Shown here: positions 11,957 through 21,005 of the stretch, piece after piece
How positions within the stretch are numbered: the stretch's first letter is position 1
Layout of the letters: each line of letters starts with the position of its first letter
NCBI GenBank assembly: GCA_027625915.1
Contig: JANTQA010000036.1
Location: 5,017,501-5,081,500, forward strand
From: Anaeramoeba flamelloides
Taxonomy: Eukaryota; Metamonada; Anaeramoebidae
Direction of reading: 5' to 3'
DNA: 64,000 nucleotides
Notes under the pieces: model-generated
Told to the model about the DNA's origin: nothing
The model's database searches: none
What the model saw: the letters and a program-made list of their open reading frames with translations, nothing else
Position numbers and translations under genes: made by a program

Positions 11957-12830
11957 GAAACAAATTGAACCTTGTTGGGAATTTATTCATAAATTACAAT
12001 TTGGATTTCAAAAAAAATATGATACTCACATTGCAGTCTTAAATTTCAAAAATACTTATAATAAGATAAAATCTAATAATGAAAATAAAAATGATAAAAT
12101 TTATATTATAAGGATTGATATAGCAAAATGTTTTGACTCAATCTATTAGAAAATAATTAGAAAAAAAAAAAAAAAATTTATTTTAAATAAAATTATCGAA
12201 ATTTTTTTATTAAAGTATTTTCAAGCGGAAGTGCTTGGTGTATTCCAAGCAGAACCCTTATCTCCTATTATATTTTCTCTAATTTCACATTTTATTTTAT
12301 TAAAAATTATACCATTCACAAATACTTAAAAAATGTTTACAGATGATTCAATCCTAATTATAAAACGAAATAAGATCCAAGAAAATCAGAAATTAAATTC
12401 GATATATGAAATTATTATTCAATTTAGATTATATCATAATAAAGATAAAACAGTTATCTCAAAAGTTTTGAAAAAAATTAAATATTTGTGTCTTTATTTA
12501 GATAAAATTTCACATATAGTTTAGAATTAAAAAAAAACTAAAGAAACCTATAACAACTGTAAACAACTGTTCAGTTACAATTCTATGAATAATAGTTAAA
12601 AAATAAGATTATTTAACTCTTTTATATGTAGGTCAATTGTAATATGGATTAGAAATTTTTAATTATCAAATAAAAACGATAAAGTATTTAAATTCTTGGA
12701 TTAATTCATGTATTACTGAAATATGCAAAATAAATAGAAATGCACTAATTCTTATTTATAAAACAGAATTTAAAATTGAAAATATGACAATTTAAGTAAA
12801 GAAAGGAAATATAAATTTCGAACCTCTACT
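11957..12830 (+). mobile_element. Decayed LINE reverse transcriptase
   Basis: Broken reading frames on the plus strand carry reverse-transcriptase landmarks in the right order: QFGFQKKYDTHIAVLNF near 11995-12045, a RIDIAKCFDSIY block (RT motif A) near 12115-12150, GVFQAEPLSPIIF (the non-LTR GVxQGxPLSP motif) near 12237-12275, FTDDSILI in place of YADD near 12336-12360, and YLCLYLDKI (the later YLG-type block) near 12483-12510. Beyond it, YGLEIFNY near 12645 fits the post-RT region. Several stops and frame changes interrupt it, so it is inactive. No endonuclease domain was found to the left, which suggests 5' truncation. The GVxQ motif argues against an LTR element. A second scrap of the 3' part is at 44035-44330. 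Confidence 0.7.
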
Positions 12831-12837
12831 AATTAAG

Positions 12838-13390
12838 GACTACGTTCCCACCCTTGAACGGGTTGAGTAATTGTGTTATTTCACTTTCGCTTCTCAAAAA
12901 AAATTTTCACACCATTGAAATTGGACAAAAAAAAAAAAAAAACATTTTTTGTCATCTTTACTTTTTCACGAAGTATTTTTTTCTTTGTTATTCAATGAAA
13001 AGGAAAATTTTAAATAACAAAAAAAATAATTGCAAAAAATTGCATTTGGGGATTTTCAAGTGCATTTCAAATTTGAGAACATTTCAAACTTGTAAAAGTC
13101 AATTTAAAAAATATGTAGAACAGCTCTAGATAAAAGTATGAGTTCCGAAAGTTGAAATCGAAATTCTAAAATATTAAAATCAAAATTTGGAATGATCTAA
13201 CAAGGTAAAAATTGTGAAAATTGTTGAAATTGTGAAAATTTCACATTTTTTCTAAAAGAAATTCTACTTGGACAAATATTACTTGTATTACATAACTTAT
13301 TCAAGGGTGATTTTATCGATTATTTCACTGTTTTCACCTAAAAATATAGTCCTTAAATTACAAAATTACGATACTGAAAATTTCAAATGT
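12838..13390 (+). repeat. Compound dispersed repeat next to the LINE
   Basis: The first part (12838-13010) matches 10275-10440 and the second part (13050-13390) matches 8450-8780. In the other locations these two blocks are apart and in a different order, so this is either a composite element or two neighbouring insertions. It starts directly after the LINE relic, so the LINE tail could be part of it. Confidence 0.45.
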
Positions 13391-13597
13391 ATGAAAAAAA
13401 ATGCAAAAATATTTTAATTTTAATCTAGGTTTCTTGTTTCAACATTTTTTAAAGTTAACAAATATATAGTGAGTAATAATATAAGATATTTGGCAACAAA
13501 AAATTTTGGAGTTCCTTAAAATCTTGATTATCCAAGAAATTTGATTTTCAATCATTTTTCTCATTTTTTAACTCCAAATTTGAATTGTGTTTTTTAA

Positions 13598-16500
13598 ATG
13601 AGTGCAAAACATAGTAAAAACTGAACACAATTCTTAATTGTTTTTTTAGAACAATCTTTATGATTTACCTTTTTTCTTTTTGTTTCTAATTTCAAACTTC
13701 ATCCATAAAAAATATTCGTAAAAAAAAAACAAAAAAAAAAAATTTAATCATTTAAAAGCTGATGATTTGGTTATGTGCCGTAAAATTACAGGTATAAATG
13801 TTGGTAAAGTGTGTGCAGGTTGTGAGGGGAGGTGTTGTATTTGTGATTCTTATGTAAGATCTTATCGGCCGGTAAGGATCTGTGATTCTTGCGCATATGG
13901 AACAAAAAAAGATGCTTGCATTATTTGTGGAAATTCTAATGGAATTTCAGATGCATATTATTGTAAGCAATGTGTAATGATGGAAAAAGATGTTTGTGGT
14001 TCTTCTTTTCTTTATAACTCTTATTTTTTTTTTTTTTTTTCATTGAGACATCAATAATTCATAAAATGAAGAAAACTTCAAAAGAGTTACTTTCTTGTTA
14101 TTTGATCTTGATAACAAATATAACTAAGAAAAAATATTCTCCAAATTAACCAACAATTTCAACAACTTTACCCACCGTAAAAACAATTCTTGAATTAAGT
14201 ATCTATTTTGTTGTACAGCTATTTTCCAAAAGTGAGTACTTTTTCTTTTTTTTTATGCTTTTTACAGAATGAAAACCTTTTTAAAGTTCAATGTTTTAAT
14301 AAAGTGAGGATTTAAAAGTAAAAAAGTACGTGTCTTCGTCCTTCCTAATCCAATCTCTTCCTCGCATTTAAAGCTTGGTTACTCACTTTTTTTAAAATTG
14401 AAAACTAGAGAAAAGTATTAATTCTAAAAAAGTTTTCACTTTTTTTAAAAAAAAAAATTGAAAAAAGTCTTCACTTTTTGAAAATATATCTTCCCAATCT
14501 AAAATTTAAAAAATTTAAAATGGTTGTAATTTATGATTTTGAAATTTATTTGTAAAGAATTAAGAAAAAGCAAAAACAAAAACAAGAAGAGTAAGATAAT
14601 GTGAAAAATTGTACCTTATATAATCCACATCCTAGTAATTAAAAAAAAAATTGAAGGACTACGTACCCATTATGGTTAATGATGAACAATCTTTACTCAC
14701 AATTTTTGTTTGAGAATAGAGCGATCAAGGTGATGAAAAATTAATCGAAAATTCTCAAAAACCAAAATTTTCCATATTTTTTCATTTTTCATTTTTTTTT
14801 CTCGAAATTTACATCTTTTTGATATCACTTCAAGAATACTAATTTGTTTTTAAATGAATACAAAGTTTGAAAAGGTTAATATTTTTCAATTGTGTATGAA
14901 AATAAAAAAGGAAAAAGGAAAAATTTGGGGAAAATGAATACTTTTAATTTCATAAAATTTTGCAAACTAAATTAAAAATAAACTCTTTTTCAAACAAAAG
15001 GGTACACCTTTCAAATCATCAATACTATTGAATTTGATTGTTAATTAGACAATTACTTATTGCTGATTTTCATTTTAATTATTCATTTTTTAATTTTTTT
15101 TTATTTATGGATATTGAACAGTTGGAAAATGAAAAAACAAGATAAGAAGAAACCAATTTGGAAATAATCTGACAGTATAAAAATGGAAAAAGTTCAAGTT
15201 TGATTTTGAGTGAGCTAGATATAGGAATTAAGAAAGACCATTATTGGATTGAGGTATGGAACAAAGAAAAGAGAAAATAAAGAAAGAAAAAAACAATCCC
15301 AAAAAAATACCCAGATGAATTGCGACTTTATATTGAAAATGAGACTTTAAAGAACAAAAGTTTGATATACAAAGGTTTATCAATAAAATGTCAAGAACTT
15401 TTCCCCAATTCACAATGTTAAAAGGTTTTTATTGATTTAATAATTTTTTTCCCCCTACAATTTACTAAATGAGATTACTCATTTTAAATAAAAAAAGGGC
15501 ACACCAATTTTAAAAATATTTAAATTTAATTTTTATTGTTTTGTTTTAATGAGTTTTAAATATTCAGTTGAGTTTTTTTTTAAGAATTTCTTAAATTTTA
15601 GAATAATACTGCAATTAACTGATACAATTATGAATAATTCTTGAAAATTTCTTTGCCCTTTTATTTGAAAAAGAGTTTAGTTTCAACCTCTCTTGAAAAT
15701 CAGAAAATTTCAGATAGAAAGGTTTCTATAGGAGCTTTTCATTTCGAAATTTTTTTTAATATTTATATTATTAAGTAAAACGAATTGTTATTAAACTCAC
15801 ATTAGCAAATTAATAGCACGAACCTTGGAAAATCAAAAAATTGTCATTTTAAAAAACTTCTATTGTGGCTCACAATGGAATTAAAAAACACAAGGTTAAT
15901 AAACATAATAATATCTCTTGTTATTATTATTTTTGAAGAAGTGTAAATTAGACTCTAGATGCAATTTTATTTAGATTTTTGAAAGGAAATACAAGAGTAA
16001 AATCCTAGATTTCACCATTGTTCATGGAAAAGACGCACCAAAATTATCTTTATTGTTAAAAAGCAAAAACAAAAATTGACAAGAAAAAAGAAAATAAAAA
16101 AAAAAAAAATATTTTATAAGCAATTGATAAAAATCAAAAAAAAAAACAAATCAACTGCTATCATTTAATAAAGAACACCCAAAATCACAACCACTGTACT
16201 TTTGGTTAATTTAGAATAGTAATTTGATATGGTTGATCATGAATCTTCATTTGGAGGCGATCATTGTTTGATTGTTGTAATTTCTTTTTTTCTTTTTGAT
16301 CTGGTTTGCTTTAAACCTTTGGTATTTTTGTCTTTGCTTTTTCTTTTTACAGTTATTCATACTACCGCGCTTCATTTATTCCAATATTAGTAAATAACTA
16401 CTTGATCTTTTTCCCTTTATAACTCTTCTTCCCAATAAAAAGAAAATTCATAAAGGGTAAAAATGGAAAAAACTAAAATTCAAAAATTTAAAGAAAAATA

Positions 16501-16717
16501 AAATTTTCTTTTAAAACTAATTTTAAATTATTAATTTTATAAAAGTTATTTATTTATAAATAATCTAATTATAATTTTATTACTCGATATTTTTTTATTT
16601 TCTTCCAATTCTTTAATCAAAAAAAAACAAAAAAAAACTTATTTTTTAACTTTATAGAAAGACGGGTGCCCTGTTATCATTAATTTAGGAAGTTCTCGAC
16701 TTGATAAAATTTTTTGA
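13598..16717 (+). CDS. PHF5A: PHF5A/Rds3 splicing factor, three exons
   Basis: PHF5A (Rds3 in yeast) is the small zinc-finger subunit of the SF3b part of U2 snRNP that holds the branch-point pocket with SF3B1. Exons 13598-13613, 13759-13991 and 16658-16717 give 102 residues (human 110). Exon 1 encodes MSAKH plus one base. Exon 2 carries the signature CAGCEGRCCICDSYVR, ISDAYYC and ends at MEKD. Exon 3 restores the missing conserved end, KDGCPVIINLGSSRLDKIF, then TGA. All the family cysteines are present (12, 24, 27, 31, 34, 47, 50, 59, 62, 74, 77, 87); the basic C-terminal tail of the human protein is shorter here. Intron 1 is 145 nt (GTAAAA...AAAAG). Intron 2 is 2,666 nt, starts GTTTGT, ends TTTATAG and is full of repeats. 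Without exon 3 the second exon would read into a Phe-rich nonsense tail. The exon joins follow frame and homology; no transcript was available. Confidence 0.88.
14222..14490 (+). repeat. Inverted-end repeat, copy at 31410-31605
   Basis: The left end has AAAAGTGAGTACTTTTT and the right end has a TTCACTTTTTGAAAA form, roughly its reverse. Internally GTTTTAATAAAGTG, AAAAAAGT-CG and TCTTC occur in the same order at 31438-31480, where the matching end is AAAAAGTACTCACTATTTG. A shorter partial match lies at about 37225-37345. No coding content. Confidence 0.5.
15451..15680 (+). mobile_element. MITE-like element, inverted copy of 10880-11115
   Basis: Ends CTCATTTTAAATAAA...GGGCAC and TGCCCTTTTATTTGAAAAAG are inverted to one another; the body matches 10880-11115 as reverse complement over its whole length. 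It lies inside PHF5A intron 2. This copy looks the better preserved of the two. Confidence 0.65.
15920..16450 (+). repeat. 530-base dispersed repeat, copy 1
   Basis: Shared in order with 18190-18730 and 40480-41010: a TTATTATT-GAA-AAGTGTAAAT start, AAAATC-TAGATTT, GGAAAA-ACxxACCAAA, AAGAACAC-AAAAT-ACA, ACTTTTGGTTAATTTA, GATCATGAATxTxCATTTGGAGG, TTTTTGATCTGGTTT, AAACCTTTGG and a TAGTAA-TAACTACTTG end. The open frame through copy 2 (18508-18723) is therefore repeat sequence and not a gene. Inside PHF5A intron 2. Confidence 0.65.
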
Positions 16718-17159
16718 ACAAAAATCTTCTAAAAATTAAAATATAAATATTTAATGCTAAATTTTATTATTATGAATTAGAAATAATAGAATAAAATAAA
16801 ACTAATTAAGATTTTTAATGATAATTTTATTTTTGTTTTTAGATTTTGAATATATCCAAGGCAAATAAATCCATACCTATTTTGTTAAAGTAATAAATAA
16901 AATAAAAATTAAGGAGAATATATGGAAATATGCCAATAGTATAACACCCACACGTAAAAGGGTTTTCTTCATATAAACCTCATTCCAAAAATTTGGACAC
17001 ACCCAAAATCAAAAATAGGCAAAAAAAAAAACAATTTGTTGTATTTTTCCAAATCTAATATAAAACAACATTTAAGTTACCCAGTATTAATGTTTTAATA
17101 AGTAATCATTCTAATCCAAACAAAAGAGAAAAAAAATAAAACTCAAAAATAAAAATAGG

Positions 17160-17880
17160 TCTGTCCAAAATAATGAAACGAGCGGAACAAAAAATGTATT
17201 GGTAAATTTGTTGAAATTTCACCAACAATTGTTGATCGATCAAATGTTAAGATACCATCTACCAATTGTATGTTATTTTCCAATTTAACAAACTCAACAC
17301 TAACCTTCTATCAACCATTGAAAAAAAATTTTCAGAGCTAACGAAACAGATTACGTAACTAGAAAAAAGGAAATGAAAACAAAACAAAAAAGACAAAAAA
17401 TGAAATAGTTTGTAAAATCAAAATTCTTTCCAAATTGAATTTAAAGTGCAGTATTGTTGTTCTTTCAACTGGTTAAACTGTGTCCAATTTTTTGGAATAT
17501 AGTTTTTATATATATATATATAAACTAAAATTCAAATTTTTCCACAAAGCTAAAACGTTCCAAACAATCACAATAATACAATTTCATTCAAATTGCAAAT
17601 AATTTTGAATTTTTTAAAATATGAAAATCATTTTTTCATATTTTTTGTTTTTTTTTTTCATTTTTCCAATTACCTAACCTGTTTCGTTGGATCAAAATTT
17701 TTTTGAACAGTTAATATTATGTTAAAGTTGATTTGTTCCAAATAGATGAACTCAAACAAGAAATTAGCTGATGGTATCAAATCTTTCGATCTACCAATAA
17801 TCCTTGGTGAAATTTCAACAAATTTACCAATAAAACGTATTTTTTTGTTTTGCTCTCTCCAAAATTTTTAACACACCCAT
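17160..17880. repeat. Element with inverted arms
   Basis: The left arm (about 17160-17360), read in reverse complement, follows the right arm (about 17680-17880): the words CCTGTTTCGTT, GAACTCAA or its equivalent, GATGGTATC, TTGGTGAAATTTCAACAAATTTACCAAT and GTTxxGCTC occur in the same order (the long word is split over shared pieces of under twenty bases). The middle (about 17500-17680) matches 18720-18880. So the unit is an about 720-base fold-back structure or two oppositely placed insertions. Confidence 0.5.
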
Positions 17881-18048
17881 GATTTATTTGTATTGATAAT
17901 TATTTATTTATTGTTTTGTGAGTATTGTAATTTATAAACGAGTGTTAACATTTCAATTAGTGAATGGTTCTAATTTGGTATTTACTTGGGAATTGATTAA
18001 ATAAGATTTTTTTTTTCAAATAGAATTTTGGTGTGTTAAAAATTTTGA
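17859..18048. mobile_element. Small inverted-end element
   Basis: CCAAAATTTTTAACACACC at 17859-17877 is the near-exact inverse of GGTGTGTTAAAAATTTTG at 18030-18047, enclosing about 150 AT-rich bases. A related, same-orientation word with GGACACACCC occurs at 16985-17004. The arrangement resembles a MITE with 18-19 base ends; no flanking duplication could be fixed by eye. Confidence 0.45.
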
Positions 18049-18189
18049 ATTCGGATTTATATATAATATATTAACTAAATTCTAAAAATTTTCTTTTTTT
18101 TAACAAAACAATCTTTTGATAACAAAAAAAAAATTATCCAAAATAATAAAAAAATCCTACCATTGTGCGCACAGCAACTTTAAAAATAA

Positions 18190-19080
18190 TTATTATTATT
18201 TTGAATGAAAAAGTGTAAATGGTACTCTTTTACTTAATTCTCTAAAAAGAAATTTTAAAATAAAATCATAGATTTTACAATTATTAATGGGAAAAGACAT
18301 ACCGAAATTATTTTATGTCTAAAAAGTAAAATCAAAAAATCAAAAGAAAATTGAAAAGAAAAGAAAAAAAGAAAACGAAAAAAATTAGGTTTAAAAAGGG
18401 TTTAGAAGAAGCAATTGGCCAATAATCAAAAAAATAAAAAAAATACGATCTAAAATTAAGAACACTTAAAATTACATCTACAATACTTTTGGTTAATTGA
18501 ATTTAATTTGAAAATTGATCATGAATGTCCATTTGGAGGCCGTTTTTTTAATTGCTGTAATTTCTTTTTCCTTTTTGATCTGGTTTACTTCAAACCTTTG
18601 GATTTTTTGACTTTTGATTTTTCGTTTTTATTTTCAAGTTACTCATACTATGGTGCTTCCATTATTCCAATAATAGTAAGTAACTACTTGTTCTTTTCCC
18701 TTTATAACTATTCTTCTCAATAAATAAACTATAATTCAAAAATTTTTACACACTAAAACGTTACAAAGAATTACAATAATCCAACTTTATTCAAATTCGA
18801 AATAATTTTTATTTTTACAAAATCTAAAAATCATTTTTTTATTTTTTTGTTTTTTTGTTTTCATTTCATTTTTTATATTAAATAACCTGTTTCCTTTGAT
18901 CAAAAAATTTTTTCGAAAGATTAATATTAGGTTAAAATTGAGTTTTTCTATTCTGACGAACTCAAATATAATTCGTTGATGATATCTAACCATTTGATCC
19001 AGCAATAATTGTGAATAGAATTTAAACAAATTTCACAATGTATTTTTTTATTGTGCTCTCTCCAAAATTGTATAAATACT
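18190..19080 (+). repeat. 530-base repeat copy 2 joined to a 350-base repeat
   Basis: 18190-18730 matches 15920-16450 and 40480-41010 in the same direction. 18730-19080 matches 17520-17870 in the same direction, ending in GCTCTCTCCAAAATT in both. The open frames 18508-18723 (plus) and 18787-19029 (minus) fall entirely inside these repeats. Confidence 0.6.
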
Positions 19081-19436
19081 GAGAATTTATTAGTACCTTT
19101 AGAAAATAATCTTGTTTTTTATGAAAAAAAAACTCAAAAATAAAGCTTCAAAGATTGAAGATATAATCTAATAATAACTTTGAAATGTTTGCATTTTGAT
19201 TTTTAGGTGTTTAGAAATTGATGAACCACAAAAAATTTGAAAAATTTTAATAAATTGTTGATCATTCAGAAGGTTTGAAGCTTTGGAGTGAAAATATCAA
19301 ATTTTAATTGTTTCTTGATTAAAAATTTTTGTTCTCTTCTAAAATTTCGCTGTTTGTAATAGGGCTACCATATGACAATAAAACCTGTCATAAAAGGGAA
19401 AGTATGACATATAAAATAAATTTTCTAAATTTACAG

Positions 19437-19493
19437 ATATTTCAGGGGGGTTGGAATCGCTGTATGACCTTCAGTTGAAGACCAAAATGAATG
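19437..19493 (+). CDS. Exon-like island resembling URM1
   Basis: A short stretch with markedly more G+C than its surroundings sits between an acceptor TTTACAG and a possible donor GTATGA. It reads ISGGLESLYDLQLKTKMN. In yeast Urm1, the ubiquitin-like sulphur carrier for tRNA thiolation, the early strand-turn region reads GGLDAIFGKQRVHKIKMDK, so the spacing of GGL, the aromatic residue and the K-KM end agrees. A second possible piece, DLLKKDPRNF, follows at about 19499 in another frame. I found neither a convincing first exon nor the diagnostic C-terminal Gly-Gly region nearby, so this could be one exon of a gene with large introns, a dead fragment, or chance similarity. Confidence 0.3.
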
Positions 19494-19989
19494 GTATGAT
19501 TTACTCAAAAAAGATCCGAGGAATTTTTGTTTTTTCAAATTTTCAAGAAAATATATTGATTATTAAAATTTATTCATACGAGTAACAATTATTCTTCGTG
19601 CTCATTTTTTGACTTTTTTCTTATTTGTTCTTCAGAGGGCAATTATGAAAATTTATGTATATTTGAATTTTTTTTTTTTTGGTTCGCCTTTGGAAGAAAC
19701 AAAGTATATTGTAAACAATAACCCTTTTCGTATCCAAAAATCCCTATTTCAAAAACAACTTGTAGTTTTTTCTTGTTGTTCCATTATAATATCTAATTCA
19801 TTATACCATGCTTAACCAATTACTAGATCATTTTTGAAAGTAAACTCCTTGATATTAAAAGAAAAATTTTTAAATTATGAATGGTATTTTTTCTGGTTGT
19901 CTCAATTATTTTTTTTGTTTATTTTGATTAGAAAAAAACTTTTGCTGGTTAGTTGTTTCTCTATTTTTTGAGACTAATTTTTCAATTTG

Positions 19990-20200
19990 ATCCTTCATTA
20001 TAAGAATTTTTCATTAAATAAGAGAACTTTTTGAAATAAACACAATATTTGTTTATTGTTTATTTGCGCTTTCTTTGACCGGTTGATTTATCGGACTTCT
20101 GTAACAAAAAAACACGCATTTTATTTTGAAACACTGATTAATCTTTTCAGTGTACATGTTTTATTTGACCACAGTAAAAAACGTCACCAAGAAACAAACC
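19990..20200 (+). repeat. Dispersed repeat, direct copy at 33700-33920
   Basis: Shared order: a GGTTGATTTAT/GGTTAATATTTT block, AACAAAAAAACAC, TTTTATTTTG-AACACTGATTAA, CTTTTC-G, and ACAGTA-AAAAA. The second copy lies between the BEACH and ADA3 genes. No coding content. Confidence 0.5.
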
Positions 20201-20672
20201 ATAACCCTTATTGAAAAAAAAAAACTATTTTTAATTTGATACAAATTTTTAACAAGACCAAATTGCAATTTTAACAACCTAAAATTGTATTCAAAAGTGT
20301 TTCATTATCCTTATCTTTTTCTGAAAAAATTTCTCTTTGAAAGTTGACCTATTCAACCGAAAAATCTTGAGTTTGCTTACAAAGTTAAAAAAAGATCGAA
20401 AAATAATAATTTTTTCAATTTCAACACCCTCAGGACTAATAAATGAAAAACACAGAACAAAGGAAATTTTTTTTTTCTCAAAGACTTATTTGGGTAATCT
20501 CTTCTTGCTTATGATTTCAATTTAACATTATTTCATAATCCATAAACCAAATTGGAAAAAAAAAGAAAAAGGTTGAGAAATTTAGGCTAGGACGGTTTAT
20601 TTAACCACTTTTATACTTTTTTAATCTTTGTTTTGTTAAAAAAAAGCTCACTTAATATTTGCTCATTTATTT

Positions 20673-20874
20673 TTCAGATCAAATAACAAAAATTGGAAAT
20701 CTAAATGAAAAATTAAATCACAAAACACTTTTACTTCACAGAAATCGGCTTTTTATTAAAAATAGAAAAGGATTAAATAAAAATATTATTGATCAAAATT
20801 TGACAATTAAAATTCATATCAAAGTGAAAAAAGCACGTTTAGAAATCAAGAACAATTTCAAAAGTTATACTTGA
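20673..20874 (+). CDS. Possible short terminal exon, unidentified
   Basis: An open stretch begins right after a good acceptor, TTATTTTTCAG, and ends at TGA about 130 bases before the BEACH start codon. It would encode about 66 residues, basic and Asn/Lys-rich (QITKIGNLNEKLNHK at its start). No family is recognised and no upstream exon is evident, so it may equally be chance. Orientation and position would also permit a 5' leader exon of the BEACH transcript. Confidence 0.2.
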
Positions 20875-21005
20875 TTTCTGAAGGGAAATTTAAACATAAT
20901 TTTTTATTATTATTTAATTTTGTTCTTTTTTGTTTTTGATTTTTTCGGATTTGAATAAATAAAGAATAAAAGAGAAAAATAACAACAAAAAATAAGACCA
21001 ACACA

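Larger units (their letters stand above)
9964..13597. other. Repeat-rich spacer with a dead LINE
   Basis: Between the phosphatase and PHF5A genes there is no intact gene. Contents recognised are a repeat at 10275-10440, an inverted-end element at 10880-11115, a LINE relic at 11957-12830 and a compound repeat at 12838-13390. The remainder is A/T-run sequence with no open frames of interest. Confidence 0.55.
13992..16657 (+). other. Giant intron of the PHF5A gene
   Basis: 2,666 nt between MEKD and KDGCP. It opens GTTTGT and closes TTTATAG. It contains an inverted-end repeat at 14222-14490, an end fragment at about 14985-15045, a complete MITE-like element at 15451-15680 and a 530-base dispersed repeat at about 15920-16450. 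The open stretch at 15228-15413 on the minus strand has no family signal. Growth by repeated insertion is the simplest reading. Confidence 0.75.
16718..19436. other. Repeat cluster downstream of PHF5A
   Basis: No gene supported. The stretch is made mostly of repeats: an inverted pair at 17160-17360 and 17680-17880, a small inverted-end unit at 17859-18048, and a second, longer composite copy at 18190-19080. Remaining bases are A/T runs. Confidence 0.5.
19500..21005. other. Spacer upstream of the BEACH gene
   Basis: Contains a repeat at 19990-20200 and two open stretches that may be exon remains. 20337-20525 (plus) reads LLTKLKKDRKIIIFSIS, slightly like the ABCG-transporter segment after the Walker B region, but no Walker or signature motif is near. 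20673-20874 is listed separately. No promoter motif is defensible in this AT-rich background. Confidence 0.4.

Noticed and set aside
18508-18723. 71-codon plus-strand frame
   Set aside because: Lies wholly in a dispersed repeat whose other copies (15920-16450, 40480-41010) do not keep the frame.
19376-19410. First exon of URM1 at the ATG near 19373
   Set aside because: The available donors give the wrong phase for the GGLES island and an intron of about 40 nt; not supported.
20337-20525. ABCG transporter fragment
   Set aside because: Only a weak KKDRKIIIFSIS similarity; no Walker A, signature or Walker B motif and no SGLD segment nearby.
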